10,618 bases of DNA from an uncultured Oscillospiraceae bacterium (GTDB lineage Bacteria > Bacillota > Clostridia > Oscillospirales > Acutalibacteraceae). Below are positions 1 to 5,909 of the stretch, one piece after another. The position numbers and the translations under genes are program-made. Positions within the stretch are counted from its first letter, which is position 1. Every line of letters begins with the position of its first letter. The stretch covers positions 1-10,618 of the forward strand of contig URRG01000045.1 in the NCBI GenBank assembly GCA_900550095.1. Reading direction: 5' to 3'. Below the pieces are notes generated by a model, which saw only the letters and a program-made list of their open reading frames with translations, was not told the origin of the DNA and ran no database searches.

Positions 1-50
1 GAATCCATCAAAGCATTGCATCCTTTTTCCAACAATGGATGCTGGCGAAG

Positions 51-617
51 TTACTTTGCCGGAGGAGTTATTTTTACAGGATATAAAGAAAATTCCAAGG
101 AAAAATCCCGGTTTTCCACATCTTTCCAGGAATCCGGCTTGAAATGCTGGGAAAGCATGGTGAAAGGAAGCTGCATCCGAAGAGAATCCCCTGACTGCAG
201 AACGGCGTTCAGCGCGGCGGGAGGCATGTTCAGTTCCATAAATCCCACCAGATTGATGCCGTTTTCCCAAGCCCCAGAGGTAAGGGCCAGCGGCGTCAGA
301 TCCACTGTAATCTCTTCAGGTCCCGGGTTTGTTACGGTCAGCTCTACCACGATGCATTTCAGGTCATATCCTAAAGAGAATTCGTCGGCAAAAATTTGCT
401 CAGCTTCTTTCTGGGACATGAACCGGCTTCCCGTGACCGTGATTTCGGCCCCTTCATAAGGGGCGGGCTGCTCTATTGAATACGTTTCCGTCTCCGGCGC
501 GGGATATTTCTGATTGACCGCCGTATATCCCCGCCAGTAAAGGGCGGCGCAGAGCAAAACGAAGCAGCATATGGATATCTGGAGTATCCGCCGCCGTTTA
601 TTGCGTTTATGTTTCAT
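51..617 (-). CDS. Membrane-anchored extracytoplasmic protein, last gene of the ABC operon
   Basis: The 188-residue protein starts with a very basic segment (MKHKRNKRRR) followed by one hydrophobic segment at about 11-28, then an acidic soluble domain. This predicts a single-pass protein with its bulk outside the membrane; the cysteines in the hydrophobic stretch do not form a clear lipobox. Residues 85-110 (KCIVVELTVTNPGPEEITVDL) read like the beta strands of DUF4352-type immunoglobulin-like domains, and LQSGDSLRMQLPF at 140-152 resembles the later strand of such folds; this family link is my inference. The start is supported by GGAGGA eight bases upstream. It overlaps the ATPase gene by 11 bases, so the two are translationally coupled. 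The first gene of the operon encodes a protein of the same design. The function is unknown; an accessory or substrate-binding role for the transporter is likely. Confidence 0.8.
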   Translation of the reverse strand: MKHKRNKRRRILQISICCFVLLCAALYWRGYTAVNQKYPAPETETYSIEQPAPYEGAEITVTGSRFMSQKEAEQIFADEFSLGYDLKCIVVELTVTNPGPEEITVDLTPLALTSGAWENGINLVGFMELNMPPAALNAVLQSGDSLRMQLPFTMLSQHFKPDSWKDVENRDFSLEFSLYPVKITPPAK

Positions 618-1353
618 GGTGTGTTTCCTCCGCCTGGATTTTCGCGTAGGGATTCCGCGTTTTTTGCATCTCGCCCCGCCCTTCTGTTTCGGGCGTCCTT
701 CCGTCCGCGTCTTCCACCAGGTAATGGCCGCAAACGGTTCCGTTTTCTATGCAGAAAATTTCATCGGAGAGAAATTCCAGCTCGTCCCTGTCGTGGCAGG
801 AGATGAGGATAAGGGCTCCCCGTTCTCTGTGGCGGAGGGCAAGCCGTTTGACGGCTTCGACGCTTTTTTCGTCAAGGGCGTTGATGGGCTCGTCCAGAAC
901 GATGATATCGGGGTTTTCCATAGTAGCCGCTATGATTCCCAGCTTTTGTTTCATCCCCAGCGAGTACTTTTTGAATTTTTTTGGATCGGATGGTTCCAGC
1001 CCCAGCTCGGTCATACACTCTTCAATTTCCTGCCCGCTGATGACGCCCCGTATGGACGCCAGCGTCTCTAAATTTTTGTAGCCGCTGTAGCCGTGTATAA
1101 AGCCGGGGGATTCGATGAGAGCCCCTATGCTGCGGGGGAAGGATATATCCTTCCCGAGAATTTCACCATCGATGGAGATGCTTCCCTCAGTGGGCCGGAT
1201 CAACCCGCAGACGGCTCTCATGAGCATCGTTTTCCCGGAGCCGTTTTTTCCCCGCAGGCCGTAGATTCGGCCTCTTTCCATCCCCAGGGAAATATTTGTG
1301 AGGACCTGCGTTTTTCCGATTGTTTTGGATACGTTTTTCATTTCCAGATACAT
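607..1353 (-). CDS. ABC transporter ATP-binding protein
   Basis: This 248-residue cytoplasmic ATPase powers the membrane subunits encoded just upstream. All ABC ATPase motifs are visible: Walker A GKNGSGKT at 35-42, signature SLGMKQ at 131-136, Walker B IIVLDEP with D154 and E155, D-loop ALDE, and the H-loop histidine H187. The Q-loop region reads ALIESPGF with glutamate instead of glutamine, a variation common in the export/antibiotic-resistance subfamily of ATPases (bacitracin- and lantibiotic-type). I chose the ATG at 1353 because GGGGAG lies about eight bases upstream. An in-frame ATG at 1374 would add seven residues but has no good ribosome site. The gene begins 27 bases after the third permease gene and its end overlaps the last gene of the operon. 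The C-terminal 40 residues are charged and probably not part of the catalytic fold. Confidence 0.95.
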   Translation of the reverse strand: MYLEMKNVSKTIGKTQVLTNISLGMERGRIYGLRGKNGSGKTMLMRAVCGLIRPTEGSISIDGEILGKDISFPRSIGALIESPGFIHGYSGYKNLETLASIRGVISGQEIEECMTELGLEPSDPKKFKKYSLGMKQKLGIIAATMENPDIIVLDEPINALDEKSVEAVKRLALRHRERGALILISCHDRDELEFLSDEIFCIENGTVCGHYLVEDADGRTPETEGRGEMQKTRNPYAKIQAEETHHET

Positions 1354-1380
1354 ATAAAAAACTCCCCTGTACATCCTGAA

Positions 1381-2232
1381 TCAGGATAGGATATCTTTTC
1401 GTTTGGCGGCCCAGCTTCCTAGAAGAAGCGCCACCGCCGCCGTAAGGGCGGAAAACAGGCACGCTTCCGGTATGGTCCAGCCGGCCCCGCCTGTGCAGGA
1501 GGAAACAGCTTCAAACCGCAGGAGCATGAGAAAATTCCCGGGAAGAAACGAAGACGGATAATAGACGGAGCAGGCCAGCAGAGCGACGATTCCTATAAAA
1601 CCTGCAAGAGGGGCCGCCGTAAGGGAGACCGCCGTCTGCAGCCATGTCAGGGAAACAGAGACGAGAAAAGGGACGGCCACGGCCGCCGCGAGAAACTCCC
1701 CGGCTGAGAGCTCCCGAATGGGAAGCTCGAGAACGGCTTCCTGCAGTTCTGCATTCGGCAGGATGGAGAGGGAACCGGTAAAAAGGGCCGCTAAAAAGCA
1801 GATTATCGCCAAGACGGTATAAAATACGCAGACGCTCAGGAAACACCACACGCATTTGCTTCCCCACCACACCATCCTGGATTGGGAACGGAGCAGGATT
1901 TGCTGCCCGAACCCTTTTATATCGCGGAGAGGGTAATCGCATACGATATAGCCAAGCCCGGCAAAGAGCAGAAGCCACAGGGCATTGATCTCGAAGGAGG
2001 AATCTCCGTATGCATAGGGTTTCATGCCGCTCATAAGAAAGCACAGGTAGTCGCCGAAGGAAGGGACCGCTCCTATGGGGCGGGAGGCGGAAACCACACC
2101 GCACCAATGATAGAAAAAAGCGCATGCGAAGGAAGCCGCCGCGGCAAGCGCGGCATACCGCTTCCAGTTCTGCAGAAGCCCCGCGTGAAGATCGTGCGCT
2201 ATGCTTTTTCGGAACGCCTTATACGTATCCAT
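1381..2232 (-). CDS. ABC-2-like permease subunit (third permease of the operon)
   Basis: The product has 283 residues and about six hydrophobic segments (near 27-45, 84-98, 127-152, 188-205, 210-232 and 262-278), with a basic N-terminus, as expected for an ABC-2-type integral membrane subunit. After the second membrane segment it carries ILLRSQSRMVWWGSK at 112-126, a basic/aromatic motif also found at the same place in the other two permeases; in this class the region contacts the ATPase. The gene ends with the typical KRKDILS tail of exporter permeases. The start is uncertain: ATG at 2232 has AGGA eleven bases upstream and gives a 14-base overlap with the preceding gene, matching the next junction, while an ATG at 2259 would add nine residues (MLIERIFWE) with a weak GGGA site. 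No substrate can be inferred. Confidence 0.85.
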   Translation of the reverse strand: MDTYKAFRKSIAHDLHAGLLQNWKRYAALAAAASFACAFFYHWCGVVSASRPIGAVPSFGDYLCFLMSGMKPYAYGDSSFEINALWLLLFAGLGYIVCDYPLRDIKGFGQQILLRSQSRMVWWGSKCVWCFLSVCVFYTVLAIICFLAALFTGSLSILPNAELQEAVLELPIRELSAGEFLAAAVAVPFLVSVSLTWLQTAVSLTAAPLAGFIGIVALLACSVYYPSSFLPGNFLMLLRFEAVSSCTGGAGWTIPEACLFSALTAAVALLLGSWAAKRKDILS

Positions 2233-2986
2233 CTCCCAGAAAATCCTTTCGATCAGCATATTTTATCCCGGCGAAAAACAGGGCCAGCTGCAGAAGAAGC
2301 AGAATACCTGTATTTCTTACCGCTGCTCCGCACTGCCATTGCGAATAGGAGAGGGAACCCAGGCCGAGAAAGACAGGGGAGCCGGGCATCATGCTGTCCC
2401 ACCCGCAGAGGAGTATGACCGCCAGCCAGCCCAGGGCGGCATGGTTTGTTATCCACCAGACAAGAATCAGCAGGAGCCCGGCGGCGGCGTATGCAAAAAA
2501 GCAGGAAAGAAAAAAGCAGGCCGCCACTTCCCAAAGGGGAAGGGAAAGGATCCCGTGGCCTGTGAGGAAATAAAAGCTTTCCGCGCTCTGCCAGTTGATA
2601 TATTGCTGGGAAAACAGGCTTCCTGCCGCTCCCGTTACAGCTGTGTACAGCAGGGACGCGGCGCCCCCATATTGAACGATCAGCCCCGCCTGTTTCAGCC
2701 AGAGGCGTTTTCGGCTGCCCGACCGCAGAATAAAAACAGTGAGGAAATCGTGCCGCATAAGAAATGTCAGGAAACACAGGAACAGAGGAAGGATAAGGAA
2801 CAGGAAATAAAAATTGGATTTTTGAGAAACAAAATAGTCGGCCAGGCAGGGGACGGCTCCTGCCCGCCTTTCGATATTGCGCTGGAGGGCAATGTTGAGG
2901 TAGGAAGCCCCGGCAAGCAGAAGGCCGCACAGGCCGAAAGCGGGGACAGCCGGAGGCAGGGCGTTTCTTTTTTCAGAATACGTCAT
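2219..2986 (-). CDS. ABC-2-like permease subunit (second permease of the operon)
   Basis: The 255-residue protein is strongly hydrophobic, with about six predicted membrane segments (near 13-32, 58-78, 100-120, 142-160, 163-190 and 227-245). FILRSGSRKRLWLKQ at 85-99 lies after the second segment and matches the position and pattern of the basic/aromatic motif in both neighbouring permeases. The C-terminus (YADRKDFLGDGYV) is cytoplasmic and charged, as in ABC-2 exporter subunits. The start at 2986 is supported by AGGGGGA six bases upstream. It overlaps the end of the preceding permease gene by 14 bases and the start of the following one by about 14 bases, which indicates translational coupling and probably fixed stoichiometry. 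I do not recognise a characterised homologue. Confidence 0.85.
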   Translation of the reverse strand: MTYSEKRNALPPAVPAFGLCGLLLAGASYLNIALQRNIERRAGAVPCLADYFVSQKSNFYFLFLILPLFLCFLTFLMRHDFLTVFILRSGSRKRLWLKQAGLIVQYGGAASLLYTAVTGAAGSLFSQQYINWQSAESFYFLTGHGILSLPLWEVAACFFLSCFFAYAAAGLLLILVWWITNHAALGWLAVILLCGWDSMMPGSPVFLGLGSLSYSQWQCGAAVRNTGILLLLQLALFFAGIKYADRKDFLGDGYV

Positions 2987-3797
2987 TGCGGATCCCCCTG
3001 TATACGAATCCTATCGCTGTAAACAGGGCCAGCAGGAACATCTCCGTAAAAATCGCCGGAGCGCAGGCTTCCGAATAGGATGGATTCAGAAAATAAGCGG
3101 GCGCCCACGGATTGGAGGACGTCAGATTGGAAAGGGAGAATACGAAAAGATTCAGGAGGAAGGGCGCCAGCATTACGACGATACGGTATTCAAAAATGTA
3201 GCTGAAGGCCAGGGCCGATGCGGCGAAGAGGCCGCCAAACGCAAAGATGACCGCGGCATACAGCGCCAGATACAGAAAAGGCTGGGAATAGTAGAGTTCC
3301 CCCAGCATACTGCTTTCGGAAATAGCGGAAAGAGCCGTGGCGGGCTCGGGCTTCAAAGAGGGAAGAAAGAGGGCGGAAACCAGAAAATTCAGCGCGTAAG
3401 GAAATATGACGGCGGTTCCGCCTGAGAGGAATACCGCGGCCAGCTTTGAGAGGATATAACTTTTCCGGTTTACCCGTATGTATATATTTTTAGCGAAGCC
3501 GCGGGTAACGTCTGTGAAAAAGGAGTCCCCGAAGGGAAGAACCGCCAGGAAAGGAATCAAAAGGAGAAGCAGGAAGGACTGGACACTGTAGGAATTGCCG
3601 CCCAGCCAGACGGAAAACAGCCATCCCGGATACAGCATGGGCTTGTCTGCCTCCATGTAAGCTTCCAGCTGAGAGGCCTGGGGGATTACAAACATAAAAA
3701 TATGGGATACGGCCAGCACAGCGCCCAGCAGAACCGCGAGAAAAAATCCCCGGCTTGTAAAGGCCCTTTTCAGTTCCTGCTTCAGAATCGCTTTCAT
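2973..3797 (-). CDS. ABC-2-like permease subunit (first permease of the operon)
   Basis: The 274-residue product begins MKAILKQELKRAFTSRGFF, the amphipathic basic N-terminus typical of ABC-2 permeases, followed by about six membrane segments (near 17-38, 72-92, 119-142, 170-195, 203-225 and 245-265) and a short cytoplasmic tail (YRGIRNDVF). A large loop of about 30 residues between segments 1 and 2 is probably extracytoplasmic. NIYIRVNRKSYILSK at 104-118 is the likely contact region for the ATPase. I chose the ATG at 3797 because AAAGGAGGGAGG sits at the right distance upstream; an upstream in-frame TTG at 3833 has no such support. It starts 32 bases after the anchored protein gene and overlaps the second permease gene by 14 bases. 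Confidence 0.88.
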   Translation of the reverse strand: MKAILKQELKRAFTSRGFFLAVLLGAVLAVSHIFMFVIPQASQLEAYMEADKPMLYPGWLFSVWLGGNSYSVQSFLLLLLIPFLAVLPFGDSFFTDVTRGFAKNIYIRVNRKSYILSKLAAVFLSGGTAVIFPYALNFLVSALFLPSLKPEPATALSAISESSMLGELYYSQPFLYLALYAAVIFAFGGLFAASALAFSYIFEYRIVVMLAPFLLNLFVFSLSNLTSSNPWAPAYFLNPSYSEACAPAIFTEMFLLALFTAIGFVYRGIRNDVF

Positions 3798-3829
3798 ATG
3801 GAGCCTCCCTCCTTTCCCCCGCTGAAAAT

Positions 3830-4591
3830 TCAAAGTCCGGCTTCTATCATGTCGTTCAGCAGGATGTTTTTGATGAGGTCGCTTTGGGCCATAATGCCAA
3901 TGGTATTCACGTTCAGCACGAGGTTGTTTGCCTTTGTACTATGTAAACAATCGTCGTCAAGGATATATCCCAAATGGGCCGTAATTTTTTCACCCGGCTG
4001 AAGCTGGTATAGATAATAATCTTTACTGTATTTGTTTTCCTCGTTGATATCCATAGTGCAGACCTCGGCTTGCTGAACAAGTTTGCCGCTTTCCTTATCG
4101 TATACATATAGATAATAATTCAGAAATGAAAGATCATCTTTTAGTTCTGAGGAATTGTTTTCTATGGTAAAACAAATATCCACGTACGAAAATTCATTTT
4201 GTATGACGCCGTTTTCATCTGCAGTAACGTATTCTATACGGCCGTCTGCAGTAGGGTATTGCATATCCCCCTCCTCCATATACTGGGGGATGGGAAATTT
4301 TTCCGGTTTTTTAGAAATGTCTACGCTGTCTACCGTATACTGCACGTTTTCGATATCCACGGATTTTTCTTTTTCAATAACGGGGCCCGTGCTGTTTTCA
4401 GGGAAAACCATGCTGGCCGCTGCGGAAGAAGGCTTTGAAGCCGGCGGTTCAGCCGTTTTTTCGGCCGGGGGCGTCCACAGGTTATCCCCGGAGGGGAGCA
4501 GGTCGCGGGAAAAAAGAAGGTTGAGCCCCACCGCTATGCCTACGGCAAGGATACAGAGGGCTGTGATCCATTTCTTTGAGCGAGCTCGCAT
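3830..4591 (-). CDS. Membrane-anchored extracytoplasmic protein, first gene of the ABC operon
   Basis: The 253-residue protein has a basic N-terminus, one hydrophobic segment at about 8-27, a proline/serine/alanine-rich linker at about 38-62, and a beta-rich acidic domain. YVDICFTIENNSSELKDDL at 136-154 and LQPGEKITAHLGYIL at 197-211 have the pattern of DUF4352-like domains: a strand followed by 'NNS', and a later 'PGEK' turn. I infer a surface-anchored single-pass protein; there is no lipobox. The ATG at 4591 has GGGAGGA seven bases upstream. The coding sequence between about 3890 and 4390 is visibly richer in A+T than the permease genes downstream. The protein shares its design with the product of the last gene of the operon, suggesting that both work with the transporter at the outer face of the membrane, for instance in substrate capture or sensing. 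The function is unknown. Confidence 0.82.
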   Translation of the reverse strand: MRARSKKWITALCILAVGIAVGLNLLFSRDLLPSGDNLWTPPAEKTAEPPASKPSSAAASMVFPENSTGPVIEKEKSVDIENVQYTVDSVDISKKPEKFPIPQYMEEGDMQYPTADGRIEYVTADENGVIQNEFSYVDICFTIENNSSELKDDLSFLNYYLYVYDKESGKLVQQAEVCTMDINEENKYSKDYYLYQLQPGEKITAHLGYILDDDCLHSTKANNLVLNVNTIGIMAQSDLIKNILLNDMIEAGL

Positions 4592-4623
4592 AGTAAAATC
4601 CTCCCAAAATAAAAACTACTTAT

Positions 4624-4680
4624 AGTATAGAAACAAACGAGCAGCGGAAAATATTGCAGAGTATATGGAAATATAGTATA
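4624..4680 (-). promoter_or_regulatory. Possible promoter of the ABC operon with repeated TATACTATA
   Basis: On the minus strand TATACTATA occurs twice, at 4629-4621 and 4680-4672, exactly 51 bases apart. The copy nearer the gene contains TATACT at 4629-4624, a five-of-six match to a sigma-A -10 box, and would start transcription near 4617, giving a 25-base leader with the ribosome site. No convincing -35 box lies at 16-18 bases from either copy, so an activator or a different arrangement may be involved. The block lies between the terminator of the regulator gene and the operon, so a promoter must lie in this interval unless readthrough supplies the operon. Confidence 0.35.
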
Positions 4681-4724
4681 AAATTAGGAAAAATCATATA
4701 CGGGCAGATGCACACACATTAAAA

Positions 4725-4781
4725 ATCTCCTCTTCAGGGATACGGTGGGCGGTGTGCCGACCTGTATCCGGAAGAGGAGAT
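4725..4781 (-). terminator. Intrinsic terminator after the ArsR-type regulator gene
   Basis: An 11-bp perfect stem pairs 4725-4735 (ATCTCCTCTTC on the plus strand) with 4771-4781 and is continued by a 6-bp inner stem (4738-4743 with 4764-4769) and a short GGC/GCC tip. On the minus strand the hairpin is followed by a run of Ts (4725-4721). It begins 45 bases after the stop codon of the regulator. On the plus strand no T-run follows, so it acts in the minus direction only. With a span of 57 bases it is longer than a usual terminator. Confidence 0.75.
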
Positions 4782-4826
4782 AGGATCGTTTTATGTAACT
4801 GTAAAAGGCCGCTCCGATAGTCTCCG

Positions 4827-5762
4827 TCAATCTGGTTCCTGCATCTCCGGCAGCGTCTCAAAAATGAGCCGCATGCGTATATTCTGGTCGTAATTGCCGA
4901 AGCCCTTCCCAAAAATGGTCATGCCGCCTATATTTTTGGCCGTATCGGGCACGCCGATGCGGAAACGCATCTCGCTTTTATAGGAAAGGGAAAGATCGTG
5001 GATGGTGAGACCGCTCATTTTGCGGCCGTCCATGAAGGTGCCTTCCCCGCTGACGGTGAGGAGCTTCAGCAGGCCGTACTGGTTCCAGCCGGAGCTCCAC
5101 CAGTCCGGGGCGAAGATGCCTCTCTTTTCGCCGAAATCGCCGGGGCTGGTCCAGCTGCAGAGAAGGATATCGTTGAGCCAGAAGGAGATATCGCTGGGCC
5201 AGTTGGAGGAAACGCCCGGGGCCTCAGAGGAAAGCTCCAGAGAAATCTGCAGCTCCGTGGGCCTCTGATTTTCCTTCAGGTAATTGGGGAGCCTGTATTC
5301 CACATAGCCCTTCATCAGCCAGAGGATCCCGGCCTCCGTCCGCTGGGGGGAATCGAAATAGCGGGGATCGTCCAGCTTGCCGATGAGGAATTCCGGGGTG
5401 GCGATGCCGCAGGTGGGAAAGACGCGGTAATCCGTATACTGGCCGATGGGGATCTCCGCCTGATAGACGGTGTCCGCCCCGAAGCGTTCCCCCAGGGTGA
5501 TGACAAATTTGTTGTCCCGCAGGAAGCAGGTCTTTTTCTGGCTGGCCCGGCTGTTATAGGAGCAGAGGCTCACCAGACCCGCTTCCGTGAGGAGCCGCAG
5601 ATTCTGGGTGACGGCTGCCCGGCTGACGCCAAAGGCTTCGCCCAGGTCGTTGGGGCTGGTCTCCTCGTGGGCCAGGATATACTGGAGCATCTCTACCCGC
5701 AGGGGAGAGCTGAGGGCCTTGCAGAAACGGACGGTTTCTTCCGTATTGAGAAGTTCTCTCAT
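4827..5762 (-). CDS. ArsR-type winged-helix transcriptional regulator with long C-terminal domain
   Basis: The 311-residue protein has an ArsR-like winged helix at about 8-82: LSSPLRVEMLQYIL, then SPNDLGEAFGVSRAAVTQNLRLLTEAGLV, with the recognition helix near 47-58 and a wing near 65-82. No paired-cysteine metal site of the classical arsenic/cadmium sensors is visible. Classical ArsR proteins have about 100 residues; here 220 more follow. That part is rich in W, Y and G, with ISFWLNDILLCSWTSPGDFG at 192-211 and PDWWSSGWNQYG at 219-230, and looks like a beta-sandwich that could bind a sugar. I recall that regulators of this design (COG4189-like) often lie beside glycosidase genes; this is not verified here. 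The ATG at 5762 has GAGGTG four bases upstream. Standing directly downstream of abfA, it is the obvious candidate repressor of the arabinofuranosidase. The ligand is probably arabinose or an arabino-oligosaccharide (inference). Confidence 0.85.
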   Translation of the reverse strand: MRELLNTEETVRFCKALSSPLRVEMLQYILAHEETSPNDLGEAFGVSRAAVTQNLRLLTEAGLVSLCSYNSRASQKKTCFLRDNKFVITLGERFGADTVYQAEIPIGQYTDYRVFPTCGIATPEFLIGKLDDPRYFDSPQRTEAGILWLMKGYVEYRLPNYLKENQRPTELQISLELSSEAPGVSSNWPSDISFWLNDILLCSWTSPGDFGEKRGIFAPDWWSSGWNQYGLLKLLTVSGEGTFMDGRKMSGLTIHDLSLSYKSEMRFRIGVPDTAKNIGGMTIFGKGFGNYDQNIRMRLIFETLPEMQEPD

Positions 5763-5782
5763 GTTTCACCTCGTTTTCCGCG

Positions 5783-5805
5783 GGGGCTTTTGGGAAGAAA
5801 GCCCC
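5783..5805 (-). other. Hairpin in the leader of the regulator gene
   Basis: An 8-bp perfect stem (5783-5790 with 5798-5805, GGGGCTTT/AAAGCCCC) with a 7-base loop ends 20 bases before the regulator start codon, close to its ribosome site (GAGGTG at about 5772-5767). No T-run follows on the minus strand, so it is not a convincing terminator. It may affect mRNA stability or translation, or have no function. Confidence 0.45.
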
Positions 5806-5822
5806 TACCTACCGATGAGAAA

Positions 5823-5856
5823 ACAGGCAAAAGCCGTTTATGCGGCTTTTGCCTGT
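5823..5856 (-). terminator. Intrinsic terminator after abfA
   Basis: A 14-bp perfect stem pairs 5823-5836 (ACAGGCAAAAGCCG) with 5843-5856, with a 6-base loop. On the minus strand it is followed by GTTTTC. It lies 54 bases after the abfA stop codon and 60 bases before the regulator start codon, so it separates the two genes. The T-run is short, and some readthrough into the regulator gene is possible. Confidence 0.75.
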
Positions 5857-5866
5857 ATAGATTCCT

Positions 5867-5895
5867 GTTATCTGCCTAAAGGAAGCTTAAATCAA
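5867..5895 (-). promoter_or_regulatory. Weak candidate promoter for the regulator gene
   Basis: On the minus strand TTGATT (5895-5890) and GATAAC (5872-5867) are 17 bases apart, four-of-six matches each to sigma-A boxes. A start near 5860 would place the abfA terminator hairpin at the very beginning of the regulator transcript, which would be odd. TTTAAG, similar to the half-sites upstream of abfA, occurs at the -35 edge. This may be chance; the regulator could instead be transcribed by readthrough from abfA. Confidence 0.22.
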
Positions 5896-5909
5896 AAAGC
5901 CCGAAAAGC

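Noticed and set aside
1..50. Possible start of a next minus-strand gene (ATG at 8-6) and a 6-bp hairpin (18-23 with 37-42)
   Set aside because: Only two codons would be inside the window, and the hairpin has no T-run. Neither can be supported.
1354..1374. Upstream ATG that would extend the ATPase by seven residues
   Set aside because: The ATG at 1353 has a clear GGGGAG site at normal distance and gives the usual ATPase N-terminus (MYLEMKNVSK).
3798..3833. TTG start that would extend the first permease by twelve residues
   Set aside because: The very strong AAAGGAGGGAGG ribosome site lies inside this stretch and serves the ATG at 3797.
4998..5879. Plus-strand open frame of 293 codons antisense to the regulator
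   Set aside because: It lies opposite a well-supported ArsR-type gene, continues through its leader and terminator, and resembles no protein family.
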